DNA of 64,000 bases from Cypionkella aquatica (GCF_030161095.1 NZ_BSPP01000004.1:434001-498000), one strand, 5' to 3'. Shown: positions 53,008 through 62,988, counted from the stretch's first letter. The notes: generated by a model from the sequence alone, not told the origin. Numbers and translations are program-made.

Positions 53008-54174
53008 TCACATCTGGCTTAACACAAGCTTGAAATGTTCCGCCCAGCTTGGTGGCTGCTGCACCTTTCTGTTTGTCACCTCGGCCTTGGTCAGCCGGGC
53101 GATTGTTTCCATCCAAGAATAACTGTCCGTGACGTCAAGGTAAACTGCGAACTCCCCCAGAAGCTCTTGAAATACCGCCAGATCCGAGCAGATCACCGGG
53201 GTTCCCAAGGCGGCAGCCTCGACAGCGGGGATACCAAAGCCTTCGGCATAGCTTGGAAAGAGCAAAGCTTGTGCGCCCTGCAACAGGAAGGCGACCTCGC
53301 CATCCGGCAAACCCGCGCGGTGCTGGATGGGGGAATCAGGCGGCAAGGCATCAAGGCGGGCGAACACTTCGACGTTCGACCAACCACGCCCGCCGATGAT
53401 CAAAAGGCCCGGAGGATTGGGCATCTGCGCCCACAGGTCCAAGAGCAGCGCGTGATTCTTGCGCGGCTCGATGGTGCCAAGTGTCACGAAATACGGCTTG
53501 GCTGGGCGGCTTGTGGCGATGGGCTGGGCAACCGGCACGCCAAGATTGGCAGTGAGACCCGCAGGCACCCGGCCCAGATTGGCAAGTTGCGCCTCGGTCT
53601 GGGTGCGGGCGGATCGGGTGGTGTGGATTACCAAATCGGCATGGTTGGCAACAGCTTGCATCTTGCGGCGGAACGGCTCGACCGTATCGGGGCGGGCAAA
53701 TTCGGGGTGATCCAGCGGGATGGTGTCATGCACCAGAACCGCGATTCTCAGGCCAGCAGCGCGGATCTGGGATAGACTGCGGCTGTCTAGATTGGCGTGG
53801 CCGGTGCTAAAATAGCTTGTGCCTTGCGGCAGATGACGCCTCAGCATCCGTGTCAGCCCGCGCTTGCTGCACCGTGCGATGGCGAGCCTGCGCAACGCGG
53901 CCTCGGCCCGGCCCCGCGCCGGATCACGCCGCCACGCAAGGCGGCCAATCAAATCGTTTTGGCCAATATCAAGGCTGCCCGCATGCAGCGAGGCCATTGC
54001 TGCGCGATCCAAAAGCAAAAAGCCCAGCGCTGTTCGCGCAAGGCCCATGCAAAGCGTATCCATTTGCAAAAATTGCCCAAGATAGGCGTATTCGACCCGG
54101 TCCACCCCGGTCATCGGCCCCTTGCCCAACCGCGACATCAGTCGCGTCAGGTCAAGCAGCCGTGCCGGAGCCAC
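53008..54174 (-). CDS. GT4-family glycosyltransferase (GT-B fold)
   Basis: This 388-residue protein starts with GTG three bases after the galU stop. The C-terminal half has the GT4 donor site: PYFVTLGTIEPRKNHALLLDLW, LLIIGGRGW and ALLFPSYAEGFGIPAVEAAALGTPVICSD with the EX7E motif. The N-terminal half (TGVDRVEYAYLGQFL and VLVHDTIPLDHPEFAR) is the acceptor part. It probably adds a hexose to a growing surface glycan; close position to galU suggests a UDP-glucose-derived donor, which is inference. Confidence 0.87.
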   Translation of the reverse strand: MAPARLLDLTRLMSRLGKGPMTGVDRVEYAYLGQFLQMDTLCMGLARTALGFLLLDRAAMASLHAGSLDIGQNDLIGRLAWRRDPARGRAEAALRRLAIARCSKRGLTRMLRRHLPQGTSYFSTGHANLDSRSLSQIRAAGLRIAVLVHDTIPLDHPEFARPDTVEPFRRKMQAVANHADLVIHTTRSARTQTEAQLANLGRVPAGLTANLGVPVAQPIATSRPAKPYFVTLGTIEPRKNHALLLDLWAQMPNPPGLLIIGGRGWSNVEVFARLDALPPDSPIQHRAGLPDGEVAFLLQGAQALLFPSYAEGFGIPAVEAAALGTPVICSDLAVFQELLGEFAVYLDVTDSYSWMETIARLTKAEVTNRKVQQPPSWAEHFKLVLSQM

Positions 54175-54177
54175 CGT

Positions 54178-55071
54178 TTACTGCGCCGCTTTTTGCAGCG
54201 CGATCATGTCGTTCAGGTAAGCGCCAAATTCTTCGCGCAGATCGGGGCGCGCAAGACCAAACGCCACGGTCGCCTGCAAGAAGCCCGCCTTCGAGCCGCA
54301 ATCATACCGCTGACCGCGGAAGCGATAGCCGTAGACATTGCCTGCTTTGGTTTCTTCAGCAATCGCGTCGGTCAGCTGAATCTCACCGCCCGCACCCTGC
54401 TTCATTTTGTTCAGGTTGTTGAGAACCTTAGGCGTCAGGATATAACGCCCGATCACCGCAAGATTCGACGGCGCATCTTCTGCCTTTGGCTTTTCGACCA
54501 TGCCTTTGGCTTTGACGATCGCGCCCATATCCTCGGCAATGTCCAGCACGCCATAGGACGACGCCTTGGCAGGCGGCACTTCCATCGCGGCAACCATATT
54601 GCCGCCGGTTTGCTCGTAAGCTTCCATCATCTGCTGCAGGCAGGGCTTTTCTGCCGCGATCACGTCATCGGGCAACAGCACGGCAAAAGGTTCATCCCCG
54701 ATCAGACGGCGGGCGCACCACACAGCATGGCCCAAGCCCATCGGGCGGGTCTGGCGCAAATAAGCAATCGCGCCGGAATCCATGTTGGTTTCCTTCAAAA
54801 TCTCAAGCAGGTCATCCTTGCCTGATTTACGCAGTGCGCTTTCCAATTCGGGGGAATGATCAAAGTAATCCTCAAGCGCCGATTTACCGCGCGAGGTCAC
54901 GAAAATGAATTCCTTGATGCCAGCCGCGCGGGCTTCGTCAATCGCGTATTGGATCAAGGGCCGGTCCACCAGCGTCATGATCTCTTTCGGGATGGATTTG
55001 GTCGCGGGAAGAAATCGTGTGCCCATACCGGCAACCGGGAACACTGCTTTGGTGACTTTCTTAATCTTCAT
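54178..55071 (-). CDS. galU: UTP-glucose-1-phosphate uridylyltransferase
   Basis: This 297-residue cytosolic enzyme makes UDP-glucose from UTP and glucose 1-phosphate. KAVFPVAGMGTRFLPATKSIPKEIM is the nucleotide loop (cited in part), with PLIQYAIDEARAAGI, FAVLLPDDVIA and YDCGSKAGFLQATV all diagnostic. It is likely translationally linked to the following GT4 gene. The product feeds glycans made by this cluster. Confidence 0.97.
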   Translation of the reverse strand: MKIKKVTKAVFPVAGMGTRFLPATKSIPKEIMTLVDRPLIQYAIDEARAAGIKEFIFVTSRGKSALEDYFDHSPELESALRKSGKDDLLEILKETNMDSGAIAYLRQTRPMGLGHAVWCARRLIGDEPFAVLLPDDVIAAEKPCLQQMMEAYEQTGGNMVAAMEVPPAKASSYGVLDIAEDMGAIVKAKGMVEKPKAEDAPSNLAVIGRYILTPKVLNNLNKMKQGAGGEIQLTDAIAEETKAGNVYGYRFRGQRYDCGSKAGFLQATVAFGLARPDLREEFGAYLNDMIALQKAAQ

Positions 55072-55246
55072 TTGCCCATTCTTTCGCGCTGCTCAAGCAG
55101 TCAATTGACGCCAGTTTAACGCACAACGCTTAACAGAACAATCTATCTACTTGTGCGTATATGCATTTGCATGACTCTGATAACACGCATTGGCCGCGCC
55201 GGTTCCGGGGAAAGTTTCAGATATTGTAGCGCGGCGGCAGGTTGGA

Positions 55247-56449
55247 TCATTCCACTCGGCGATAGCGCGCAAGGCGGGCGGTCTCTGCGGCGACACGTTT
55301 GCGGAAAGTCCACCAGCGGAACCGGGGGCCGCTGCGGGTTGATTGTCCAAAAATGCCCCCGGTTTGCAGCCAATAGCCTTCGGACTGAAAGCTGAGTTTG
55401 TGCGGGCGGGCAGTGGGCGACAGCAGTAAGACCGTCGTGATGGCGGCCGTGTTTGCGCAGGCTTCGGCGACAAGGCGGCGCTTTTGCCAAAACCGTCCAG
55501 CGATGACTTTGCCACCGCGCGGGCCGGCTGCCAGCCGTTGCAGCGGCGTTGCGGTCGCCTGCAGAGGCAGCAGGCTGGACATAGGGCGGGCAAGACCGTC
55601 TGCCCAGCCCTGCGCAAGACTGGCAAGCAGCGCCAATTCGGCCTGCAAGTCGATGCGTCCATCGCGGCGGTGGTCGGCGATGCGGGCGGATTCGCGCAAG
55701 GACATGGCTTTGAGTGCTGAGGCAAAGTCTGCATCTGGGGCATGGCGACGCAGAAACATGGCGGTGCTGGCAGCGATGTCATAGAGGCTGAGTGGCACAC
55801 GGTTGGCACTGCGGCGCGTGCTGGCAAGATAGCCGTGATGCACTTGCGCATTGGGGATAACTGCGGTCAATGCTGCCATCCGAAGGTTAACGTCTGCCTC
55901 GTCAAGATAGAACCGGTATGCCGGATCAAAGCCGCCCAGCGCCAACAAAGCATCACGGCGAAACGCGCAGTTGGTGCCTTGAGTTTTGACGGCGCGCTGC
56001 CCAGTGCCCTGATGAAGCGTGGGTTCAGTGATGTCTAGTGCGTGATCTTGGCCAAACCGATCAACCTCGCAGGCCTTCCATTGATAAGAAATGCCGTTGC
56101 GGCCCCGGATAAACCCGGTGCTTGCCGTCACGCGAGGATTCACAAAAGGCGCGGTCAATCGGGTCAGCCAAGTCGGTTCTGCCACCGCATCATCGTCGAT
56201 GAACGCCACCACGGGTGCTGCCGCGACGCCCAGCCCGGCATTTCGCGCGGCGCTGATATTGGCCTCGTCAAAGCTGATGCATTTCAGCGGCAGCGGCATC
56301 GCCCGCACTTGGCGAATGGCGTCAGGATCTGCCACGATGATCAGTTCAAAATCCGGGTGATCCTGCTGGGTCAGAGCCACAATGCAGCGGATCAAAGCCG
56401 CCGCACGGTGACGGCTGACGACGATCACACTGGCGGTTTGTGGCGTCAT
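55247..56449 (-). CDS. GT2-family glycosyltransferase
   Basis: This 400-residue protein has a GT2 GT-A domain in residues about 1-230: ASVIVVSRHRAAALIRCI, ISAARNAGLGVAAAPVVAFIDDDA (the DxD-like DDD), TQGTNCAFRRDALLALGGFDPAYRFYLDEADVNLR with the acidic catalytic segment, then a helical C-terminal part of about 170 residues with no membrane helix that I can define. The start overlaps the kdsB stop by 4 bases. Its substrate is unknown. Confidence 0.85.
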   Translation of the reverse strand: MTPQTASVIVVSRHRAAALIRCIVALTQQDHPDFELIIVADPDAIRQVRAMPLPLKCISFDEANISAARNAGLGVAAAPVVAFIDDDAVAEPTWLTRLTAPFVNPRVTASTGFIRGRNGISYQWKACEVDRFGQDHALDITEPTLHQGTGQRAVKTQGTNCAFRRDALLALGGFDPAYRFYLDEADVNLRMAALTAVIPNAQVHHGYLASTRRSANRVPLSLYDIAASTAMFLRRHAPDADFASALKAMSLRESARIADHRRDGRIDLQAELALLASLAQGWADGLARPMSSLLPLQATATPLQRLAAGPRGGKVIAGRFWQKRRLVAEACANTAAITTVLLLSPTARPHKLSFQSEGYWLQTGGIFGQSTRSGPRFRWWTFRKRVAAETARLARYRRVE

Positions 56450-57234
56450 CCGATCTGTGCCAATGCAGCCTCTATCATCCGAACATCAGAGGGGTTGTTC
56501 AACTCCCAGAATTGTCGACCTTTTGCTTGAACCTCGACGCAAAGCACCTGTTTGCCGTTTTCAAGGAAGCGCAACTGCTCCAACCCCTCAAGCGCTTCAA
56601 GCGGGCCGACGGGCCAAGTCGGATAGGCCGAAAGCGCTGCGGGGCGATAGGCATAGACGCCGACATGATGGAACACGGGGGTGGGCTCTGCATCGCCGTA
56701 GCTGCGCGAGGTAAAGGGGATCACCTCTTTTGAGAAATACAGCCCCCGCATTCCCGCGCCAAAAACCGCCGTGGTGCCGCCAACCCGCCCCGCCCGACGA
56801 TCCGCCAGAAATCCATTCAAAGCCCGGCCATCGCAGCGCAGAACCGGGGTGGCAATGTCTGCATCAGGGACTGCGCGCAGGCCTGCGATCAGGTCTTCGA
56901 CAAACCACGCGGGCGTCAGCGGCGCGTCGCCCTGCAGGTTCACAACCATATCAAAATCGGGCAGCGAAGCCGCGACTTCGGCGCAACGTTCGGTGCCATT
57001 CTGCGCCGCACTCGATGTCATCACCACCTCGGCACCAAACGCCAAAGCATGGTCACGGATGCGGTCATCGTCGGTCGCAACAACGACGCGGGCGACACCG
57101 CGCACCGCCATTGCAGCCTCCCAGCTGCGGCGGATCAGAGTCTTGTCGCCATCCGGGCCTTTGAGCGAAACCAAAGGCTTGCCCGGATAGCGCGTGCTGG
57201 CATAACGGGCGGGGATGGCGAGAAGCACGCTCAT
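56446..57234 (-). CDS. kdsB: 3-deoxy-manno-octulosonate cytidylyltransferase
   Basis: This 262-residue enzyme activates Kdo as CMP-Kdo. IPARYASTRYPGKPLVSL is the CTP-binding start, then VVATDDDRI, VNLQGDAPLTPAWFVEDLI and YAYRPAALSAYPTWP are typical; the usual LQGDEP reads LQGDAP, with Ala in place of the acidic residue. It overlaps the GT2 gene and the cysQ gene by 4 bases each. Kdo use fits LPS core or a Kdo-anchored capsule. Confidence 0.93.
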   Translation of the reverse strand: MSVLLAIPARYASTRYPGKPLVSLKGPDGDKTLIRRSWEAAMAVRGVARVVVATDDDRIRDHALAFGAEVVMTSSAAQNGTERCAEVAASLPDFDMVVNLQGDAPLTPAWFVEDLIAGLRAVPDADIATPVLRCDGRALNGFLADRRAGRVGGTTAVFGAGMRGLYFSKEVIPFTSRSYGDAEPTPVFHHVGVYAYRPAALSAYPTWPVGPLEALEGLEQLRFLENGKQVLCVEVQAKGRQFWELNNPSDVRMIEAALAQIG

Positions 57235-58025
57235 TTTTGCAACACCACACCGGGGGCGTAGGCGATGAAGAACGGGTTGCCCCAGCCCTGTTTGCCGTAA
57301 GCCAGCGGAGTGTGATCGTCAAAGCGCACCACATGACCGCCCGCACCGCGCAGCACAGCATCGCCAGCCGCAGTGTCCCATTCCATCGTGCGGCCGAGGC
57401 GAGGGTAAAGATCGGCCTCTCCGGTCGCCACAAGGCAGAATTTCAGGCTGGAGCCTGCCGATTTCATATCCTTGCAGGCGTATTTGGCGATGTATTCATC
57501 CGTCGCCGCATCGCGATGCGATTTTGAGGCCACCACCATCAGCGCCGCGTTGTCAGGTTTCGACACCGCAAGCTTGCTGACCGGCCCGGCGGTTTCCTTG
57601 GCGAAATCCCCCGTTTCTTCGACCGTCGTGCCATCAGCCAACGTATAGAACAGCCGCCCCTGCGCGGGCGCATAGACCACACCGCGCAACGGCACGCCGT
57701 TTTCGACATAAGCGATGTTCACGGTGAAATCGCCGCGCCGCTGCACGAATTCCTTGGTGCCATCCAGTGGATCCACGATCAGAAAGGTCGAGGCCGAAAG
57801 CGCGTGGCTGTCTGCCTGTTCTTCAGTGATCAGCACCACATCCGGGAACGCGGCGCGCAGGCCAGCCGAGATGATCGCATCGGCAGCCTCATCGGCCTCT
57901 GTCACCGGGCTGGCATCCGACTTAGACTTCACCGCGAAATCCGGGCCATTATAGACCAGCATGATGCGGTCGCCTGCCTCAAGTGCGAGACGGCGGATGA
58001 CGGGGATCAGGTGGTCAAAGTTCAT
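57231..58025 (-). CDS. cysQ: 3'(2'),5'-bisphosphate nucleotidase
   Basis: This 264-residue inositol-monophosphatase-fold enzyme hydrolyses PAP to AMP. Metal-site motifs: SPVTEADEAADAII, ITEEQADSH, VDPLDGTKEFVQRRGDFTVNIA and MEWDTAAGDAVLRGAGG. The start at 58025 (MNFDHLIPV) is chosen because the upstream frame extends across the divergent promoter. It is the first gene of the kdsB-containing set. PAP is the by-product of sulfotransferases, so its place near one is meaningful but indirect. Confidence 0.93.
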   Translation of the reverse strand: MNFDHLIPVIRRLALEAGDRIMLVYNGPDFAVKSKSDASPVTEADEAADAIISAGLRAAFPDVVLITEEQADSHALSASTFLIVDPLDGTKEFVQRRGDFTVNIAYVENGVPLRGVVYAPAQGRLFYTLADGTTVEETGDFAKETAGPVSKLAVSKPDNAALMVVASKSHRDAATDEYIAKYACKDMKSAGSSLKFCLVATGEADLYPRLGRTMEWDTAAGDAVLRGAGGHVVRFDDHTPLAYGKQGWGNPFFIAYAPGVVLQK

Positions 58026-58160
58026 ACGCTCTCCTGCAACACGACATCGTTTTGCCCTGTTGTTGATTATTACATGCAACGCCTTTATCATCGCTTGGAA
58101 AGGGAACAGCAAGATTTCCTGCGCTATAAAGGGCCCGGCCCGCTGATGAGGTTTCAGTAG

Positions 58161-58982
58161 ATGTTTCGCACGCAAGTCAAACGAACCCATGTGACCAGTG
58201 CCTTTGGTATGCTGGAGCTGATTTTTCACGGCGCGGTTCGTCATGTGCGCAAGCAGCATGGCAATGCCGTGATCGGCCTGCTGATGAGCATTGTTCAATC
58301 TGTGCTGATGGTGGCGATCATGGTGTTCATGTTCGACCTTTTGGGCATGCGTGGCGCGGCGTTGCGCGGCGATTTCGTGCTTTATATCATGTCAGGCGTC
58401 TTCAACTTTGCCACCCATGCCAAGACCCTAAGTGCGGTGTCAAAATCTGATGGCCCAACCTCGGCGATGATGAAACATTCACCGATGAACACAATTGTGT
58501 CGATCTCATCGGCGGCTTTGGGGACGCTGTATCTGCAAACCCTGTCGGCTGGCGTGATTTTGTTCGTCTATCATGCGCTTTGGGTGCCGATCACGATTTA
58601 TCAGCCGGTGCCGGTGATCGGAATTTACATGCTGTCCTGGGCGTCGGGGATCGGCGTCGGGATGATCTTCAAGGCCGCAACGCCTTGGCAGCCCGAGTTT
58701 TTCAGCATCGCCACCTCAATCTATGCCCGCGCCAATATGATCTTTTCGGGCAAGATGTTTCTGGCCAACACCATGCCTTCCAGCCGCCTGCATTATTACA
58801 CATGGAACCCGCTGTTTCATTCTATCGACCAGACGCGCGGCTATATGTTTCAGAACTATCACCCGCATAACAGCTCGATTGAATATACAATCTGGGTGAC
58901 ATTCGCGCTGATCGTGATTGGCCTGATGGGTGAGAATTACACCCGAAAACACGCCTCGGCCAGCTGGAGCGCCGGTCGATGA
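58161..58982 (+). CDS. ABC-2 type polysaccharide export permease
   Basis: This 273-residue inner-membrane protein has about six helices in the KpsM/Wzm-like arrangement (VIGLLMSIVQSVLMVAIMVF, then LYLQTLSAGVILFVYHALW) and ends with YTWNPLFHSIDQTRGYMFQNYHPH, like the conserved end loop of capsule exporters. It would move a lipid-linked glycan to the periplasm with a KpsT/Wzt-like ATPase, but no such gene is in the window. It is divergent from cysQ-kdsB and overlaps the next gene by 4 bases. Confidence 0.85.
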   Translation: MFRTQVKRTHVTSAFGMLELIFHGAVRHVRKQHGNAVIGLLMSIVQSVLMVAIMVFMFDLLGMRGAALRGDFVLYIMSGVFNFATHAKTLSAVSKSDGPTSAMMKHSPMNTIVSISSAALGTLYLQTLSAGVILFVYHALWVPITIYQPVPVIGIYMLSWASGIGVGMIFKAATPWQPEFFSIATSIYARANMIFSGKMFLANTMPSSRLHYYTWNPLFHSIDQTRGYMFQNYHPHNSSIEYTIWVTFALIVIGLMGENYTRKHASASWSAGR

Positions 58983-59596
58983 AGGCGCTTTTGCTGTGCG
59001 CTTGGCTGCTGTGGCCAACAGTGGCTGCGGCGCAGGTTTTGCCCGCCCTGTATGATGTCGCGGGCGTGGCTGGCGATGATGTGCTGAACATCCGCGCAAA
59101 TGCCGATGCTAGCAGTCCCGTTTTGGCAAGCCTGCCCGCCGATGCAACATCGGTTGAGGTTGTCGCCCTGAGCCCAGATGGCAAATGGGCGCAGCTGAAT
59201 GCCGGAGAAAGCTCTGGCTGGGCGGCGCTGCGCTTTTTACAGCGCCAAGATCGCCCGGATTGGTTCACGCTGGAATACAGCCTGCAATGTTCTGGCACCG
59301 AACCTTTTTGGACCTTGTTCATCGAACCGCAAACCAAATCCGCCCATATCAACACCCCGGACGAAGAAGGCCCCGAGTTGGATATTGCGGCGCAATGGCC
59401 CGGCAACCCATCAAACCAAACCGCCGCCGTGCAATACAGCAGCGAAGATGCCGGCGGCATTGCTGTGCTGCGCGGACAAGCCTGTTCCGATGGCATGTCA
59501 GACCAAAACTTTGGCATTGCGCTGGATCTGTTCAAAGCGGCAAGCGCCAATCAGCCCGCGCAAACCTTGCATGGTTGCTGCAATCTAGCGCCCTAA
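58979..59596 (+). CDS. Exported SH3-domain protein with C-terminal PFW-motif domain
   Basis: This 205-residue protein has a signal peptide (ending TVAAAQV), a bacterial SH3 domain (residues about 22-85: [20 protein letters not shown] and SGWAALRFL), and a C-terminal domain with [12 protein letters not shown] and closing GCC, resembling the COG3650-like family. It may bind cell-wall peptides. Translational coupling with the ABC-2 permease (ATGA) is clear, but a functional link is unproven. Confidence 0.8.
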   Translation: MKALLLCAWLLWPTVAAAQVLPALYDVAGVAGDDVLNIRANADASSPVLASLPADATSVEVVALSPDGKWAQLNAGESSGWAALRFLQRQDRPDWFTLEYSLQCSGTEPFWTLFIEPQTKSAHINTPDEEGPELDIAAQWPGNPSNQTAAVQYSSEDAGGIAVLRGQACSDGMSDQNFGIALDLFKAASANQPAQTLHGCCNLAP

Positions 59597-59672
59597 GTGC
59601 CCTGAATCCGCCGTTAAATCCGAACCCGGCAATTTTTCCGATCATTCATTGGGTTTTCTGCCTCACGCAGCG

Positions 59673-59701
59673 CTTGCAGGGTCAAATCAGCCTGCCTATA
59701 T
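59673..59701 (+). promoter_or_regulatory. Heat-shock (RpoH-type) promoter of dnaKJ
   Basis: CTTGCA at 59673-59678 and CTATAT at 59696-59701 (within CCTATATACG) are 17 bases apart. This matches the alphaproteobacterial RpoH pattern CTTG-N17/18-CYTATNT. It lies about 115 bases before the dnaK start, and no other gene is in between. Confidence 0.75.
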
Positions 59702-59814
59702 ACGCCCAGAAGCCGGGAACGGGCAGCAGCCCTTCCGGGTCTCATGGGATCGGGACGGAACGCCGCGACTTGGGTTCCGTGCCACAACATCGCCGAAGGA
59801 AAGGGACCTACCTC

Positions 59815-61722
59815 ATGGCCAAAGTCATTGGGATTGACCTCGGGACGACCAACTCTTGCGTTGCCATCATGGACGGCTCGCAGCCCCGGATCATCGAAAA
59901 CGCTGAAGGCGCGCGCACCACGCCGTCTATCGTCGCTTATACCGAGACCGAGCGTCTGGTTGGCCAAGCTGCCAAGCGGCAGGCTGTCACCAACGCCAGC
60001 AACACAATCTTCGCCGTCAAGCGTTTGATCGGCCGCCGTCATGACGATCCGGTGATCGTCAAAGACCAAAAGAACATGCCTTACAAGATCACCAACGGTG
60101 GCAATGGTGATGCTTGGGTTGAAGTGCGCGGTGAGAAATATTCTCCGGCGCAGGTTTCGGCTGTCATCCTGCAAAAGATGAAAGAAACCGCTGAAAGCTA
60201 CTTGGGTGAAACCGTCACTCAGGCCGTGATCACCGTGCCCGCCTATTTCAACGACGCTCAGCGCCAAGCCACCAAAGACGCCGGCAAAATTGCTGGGCTT
60301 GAAGTGCTGCGCATCATCAACGAGCCGACCGCAGCCGCTTTGGCCTACGGTCTGGACAAAAAAGAAGCCCGCACCATCGCCGTGTATGACCTTGGCGGCG
60401 GCACGTTCGACATCACCATTCTGGAAATCGACGACGGTTTGTTCGAGGTGAAATCCACCAACGGCGACACCTTCCTTGGTGGTGAAGACTTCGACATGCG
60501 CATCGTCAATTACTTGGCGGACGAGTTCAAGAAAGAGCATGGCGTTGATCTGTCCTTGGACAAGATGGCACTGCAGCGTTTGAAAGAAGCGGCTGAAAAA
60601 GCCAAGATCGAGCTTTCGTCCAGCCAGCAGACTGAAATCAACCAGCCGTTCATCTCGATGGACAAGAACACCGGCCAGCCGCTGCACTTGGTGGTCAAGC
60701 TGACCCGCGCCAAGCTGGAAAGCTTGGTCGATGATCTGGTGAAAAAGTCGATGAAGCCCTGCGCTGCTGCGTTGAAAGACGCTGGCATCTCGATCGGAGA
60801 CATTGACGAAGTGGTTCTGGTCGGCGGTATGACCCGCATGCCGCGCGTTCTGGAAGAAGTCACCAAATTCTTCGGCAAAGAGCCCCACAAGGGTGTGAAC
60901 CCGGATGAAGTTGTGGCCGCTGGTGCTGCGATCCAAGCTGGCGTGCTGCAAGGCGACGTCAAAGACGTGGTTCTGCTCGACGTGACTCCGTTGTCGCTCG
61001 GGATTGAAACTTTGGGTGGCGTGTTCACCCGCCTGATCGACCGCAACACCACGATCCCGACGAAGAAGAGCCAAGTGTTCTCGACTGCCGAAGACAACCA
61101 GAACGCTGTGACCATCCGCGTGTTCCAAGGCGAACGCGAAATGGCTGCCGACAACAAGATGCTGGGTCAGTTCAACCTTGAATCGATCCCGCCAGCTCCG
61201 CGTGGTCTGCCGCAGATCGAAGTCACCTTTGACATCGACGCCAACGGCATCGTCTCGGTGAAAGCCAAAGACAAAGGCACCAACAAAGAGCAAGCGATCA
61301 CCATTCAAGCCTCGGGCGGTCTGTCCGACGAGGATATCGAGAAAATGGTCCGCGACGCCGAAGCCAATGCCGAGGCTGACAAAGAGCGTAAAGAGCAAGT
61401 TGAGGCGAAGAATCAGGCCGAAAGCCTGCTACATTCGACCAAACGCTCGCTGGCAGAGCACTCTGACAAGGTTGATCCTTCGACAGTTGAAGTGATCGAA
61501 CTGGCCATGTCGGCGCTGGAAGATGCCTTGGCGTCTGAAAATGCTGGCAAGATCAAAGGCGGCATCCAAAACCTGACAGAAGCGGCGATGAAGCTGGGCG
61601 AGGCGATCTATAAAGCCTCGGCAGATCAGGCCGAAGGCAAGGATGAGGATGATCAGCGCGGCGTGGATGAAGACATCATTGACGCAGACTTCGAGGATCT
61701 CGGGAACAACAAGCGGAAGTAA
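59815..61722 (+). CDS. dnaK: Chaperone protein DnaK (Hsp70)
   Basis: This 635-residue ATP-dependent chaperone has the start [17 protein letters not shown], the signature [33 protein letters not shown], the linker [19 protein letters not shown] (shown in part) and a substrate domain and lid up to the acidic C-terminal [13 protein letters not shown]. The ATG at 59815 is the conserved N-terminus; the frame is open much further upstream by chance. RpoH-type promoter upstream; dnaJ follows. Confidence 0.99.
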   Translation: MAKVIGIDLGTTNSCVAIMDGSQPRIIENAEGARTTPSIVAYTETERLVGQAAKRQAVTNASNTIFAVKRLIGRRHDDPVIVKDQKNMPYKITNGGNGDAWVEVRGEKYSPAQVSAVILQKMKETAESYLGETVTQAVITVPAYFNDAQRQATKDAGKIAGLEVLRIINEPTAAALAYGLDKKEARTIAVYDLGGGTFDITILEIDDGLFEVKSTNGDTFLGGEDFDMRIVNYLADEFKKEHGVDLSLDKMALQRLKEAAEKAKIELSSSQQTEINQPFISMDKNTGQPLHLVVKLTRAKLESLVDDLVKKSMKPCAAALKDAGISIGDIDEVVLVGGMTRMPRVLEEVTKFFGKEPHKGVNPDEVVAAGAAIQAGVLQGDVKDVVLLDVTPLSLGIETLGGVFTRLIDRNTTIPTKKSQVFSTAEDNQNAVTIRVFQGEREMAADNKMLGQFNLESIPPAPRGLPQIEVTFDIDANGIVSVKAKDKGTNKEQAITIQASGGLSDEDIEKMVRDAEANAEADKERKEQVEAKNQAESLLHSTKRSLAEHSDKVDPSTVEVIELAMSALEDALASENAGKIKGGIQNLTEAAMKLGEAIYKASADQAEGKDEDDQRGVDEDIIDADFEDLGNNKRK

Positions 61723-61740
61723 GCCGCCAGGAACGAAAAC

Positions 61741-61766
61741 AGGGCGGCCCAGCTAAGGGCCGCCCT
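61741..61766 (+). promoter_or_regulatory. Hairpin in the dnaK-dnaJ spacer
   Basis: AGGGCGGCCC and GGGCCGCCCT form a perfect 10-bp stem with a 6-base loop, without a following T run. It could stabilise the dnaK message or cut read-through into dnaJ, giving more DnaK than DnaJ. Confidence 0.65.
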
Positions 61767-61793
61767 GCCGCGTTCCCGTGAAGGGGTTTTGCA

Positions 61794-62942
61794 ATGGCAA
61801 AGCGCGATTATTACGACATCTTGGGTGCCTCAAAAGGCGCTTCCGCCGAAGATTTGAAGAAGGCCTACCGGGTGAAAGCCAAAGAGCTTCACCCCGACCG
61901 CAATTCCGACAATCCCAACGCCGAAGCCCAGTTCAAAGAGTTGAACGAAGCCTATGAGGTGATGAAGGACGCTGACAAGAAGGCGGCTTACGATCGCTAT
62001 GGCCACGCGGCCTTTGAAGGCGGTATGGGCGGCGGCGGGCAGCGTGGCGGCTATGCGGGCGGCAATGGCGATTTCGCTTCAGCCTTCTCGGACGTTTTTG
62101 AAGATCTGTTTGGCAATTTTGCCGGGGGCCGAGGTGGCGGCGGGCGTAGCCGTGCGCAACGCGGGTCTGACCTGCGCTACAATCTGCGCGTCAGCATGGA
62201 AGAAGCCTTTTCGGGCGTTCAGAAAACCATCAACGTGCCCACCTCTGTCACCTGTGACATTTGCCACGGCACCGGGGCCGAAGGCGGCGCAGAACCTGTG
62301 ACTTGCCCGACCTGTTCGGGCATGGGCAAAGTCCGCGCGCAGCAAGGCTTCTTTACGGTCGAACGGACCTGCCCAACCTGTAACGGCGCAGGGCAAATGG
62401 TGAAAAACCCCTGCAAAGCCTGCGCAGGCCATGGTCGAGTCGAAAAAGACCGTTCGCTGTCAGTCAACATCCCGGCGGGCGTTGAAACCGGCACCCGTAT
62501 CCGTTTGGCGGGCGAAGGCGAAGCTGGCATGCGCGGCGGGCCATCCGGTGATCTTTACATCTTTATTGAGATGAAAGAGCACGCGATCTTCCAGCGTGAC
62601 AGCGTGCATCTGTTCTGCCGCGTGCCGATCACGCTGGCCACCGCGGCCTTGGGGGGTGAGATCGAAGTGCCCACCATTGACGGCGGCAAAAGCCGGGTGA
62701 AAGTGCCTGCGGGCGCGCAAACCGGCAAGCAGATGCGTTTGCGGTCCAAGGGGATGCCAGCTTTGCGCGGCGGTGGCTCCGGCGATATGGTGATCGAACT
62801 GGCGGTGGAAACGCCTGTCAATCTGACCGCGCGTCAGAAAGAAATCCTGCGAGAATTTGACACTTTGGCGACCGACAATAACCCGGAAGGGTCGTCGTTC
62901 TTCTCGAAGGTCAAAGGCTTTTGGGATGGAATGAAAAGCTGA
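61794..62942 (+). CDS. dnaJ: Co-chaperone DnaJ (Hsp40)
   Basis: This 382-residue protein has a J domain with [13 protein letters not shown] (HPD, residues about 33-35), a Gly-rich linker (about 76-120) and four CxxCxGxG zinc repeats: [27 protein letters not shown] and CKACAGHGR. The C-terminal substrate domains follow. It stimulates DnaK ATPase and delivers clients. A terminator follows closely. Confidence 0.98.
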   Translation: MAKRDYYDILGASKGASAEDLKKAYRVKAKELHPDRNSDNPNAEAQFKELNEAYEVMKDADKKAAYDRYGHAAFEGGMGGGGQRGGYAGGNGDFASAFSDVFEDLFGNFAGGRGGGGRSRAQRGSDLRYNLRVSMEEAFSGVQKTINVPTSVTCDICHGTGAEGGAEPVTCPTCSGMGKVRAQQGFFTVERTCPTCNGAGQMVKNPCKACAGHGRVEKDRSLSVNIPAGVETGTRIRLAGEGEAGMRGGPSGDLYIFIEMKEHAIFQRDSVHLFCRVPITLATAALGGEIEVPTIDGGKSRVKVPAGAQTGKQMRLRSKGMPALRGGGSGDMVIELAVETPVNLTARQKEILREFDTLATDNNPEGSSFFSKVKGFWDGMKS

Positions 62943-62946
62943 ATAA

Positions 62947-62975
62947 AGGCGGGCAGCAATGCCCGCCTATTTCTT
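62947..62975 (+). terminator. Terminator of dnaKJ
   Basis: AGGCGGGC and GCCCGCCT form an 8-bp stem around AGCAAT with a T-rich tail (ATTTCTTT). It lies just after dnaJ and before the convergent nagA end. Confidence 0.85.
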
Positions 62976-62988
62976 TACATCAACGGGG

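Noticed and set aside
59614-61398. Open frame of 594 codons on the minus strand opposite dnaK
   Set aside because: A well-known type of shadow frame opposite dnaK; no ribosome site or family resemblance.
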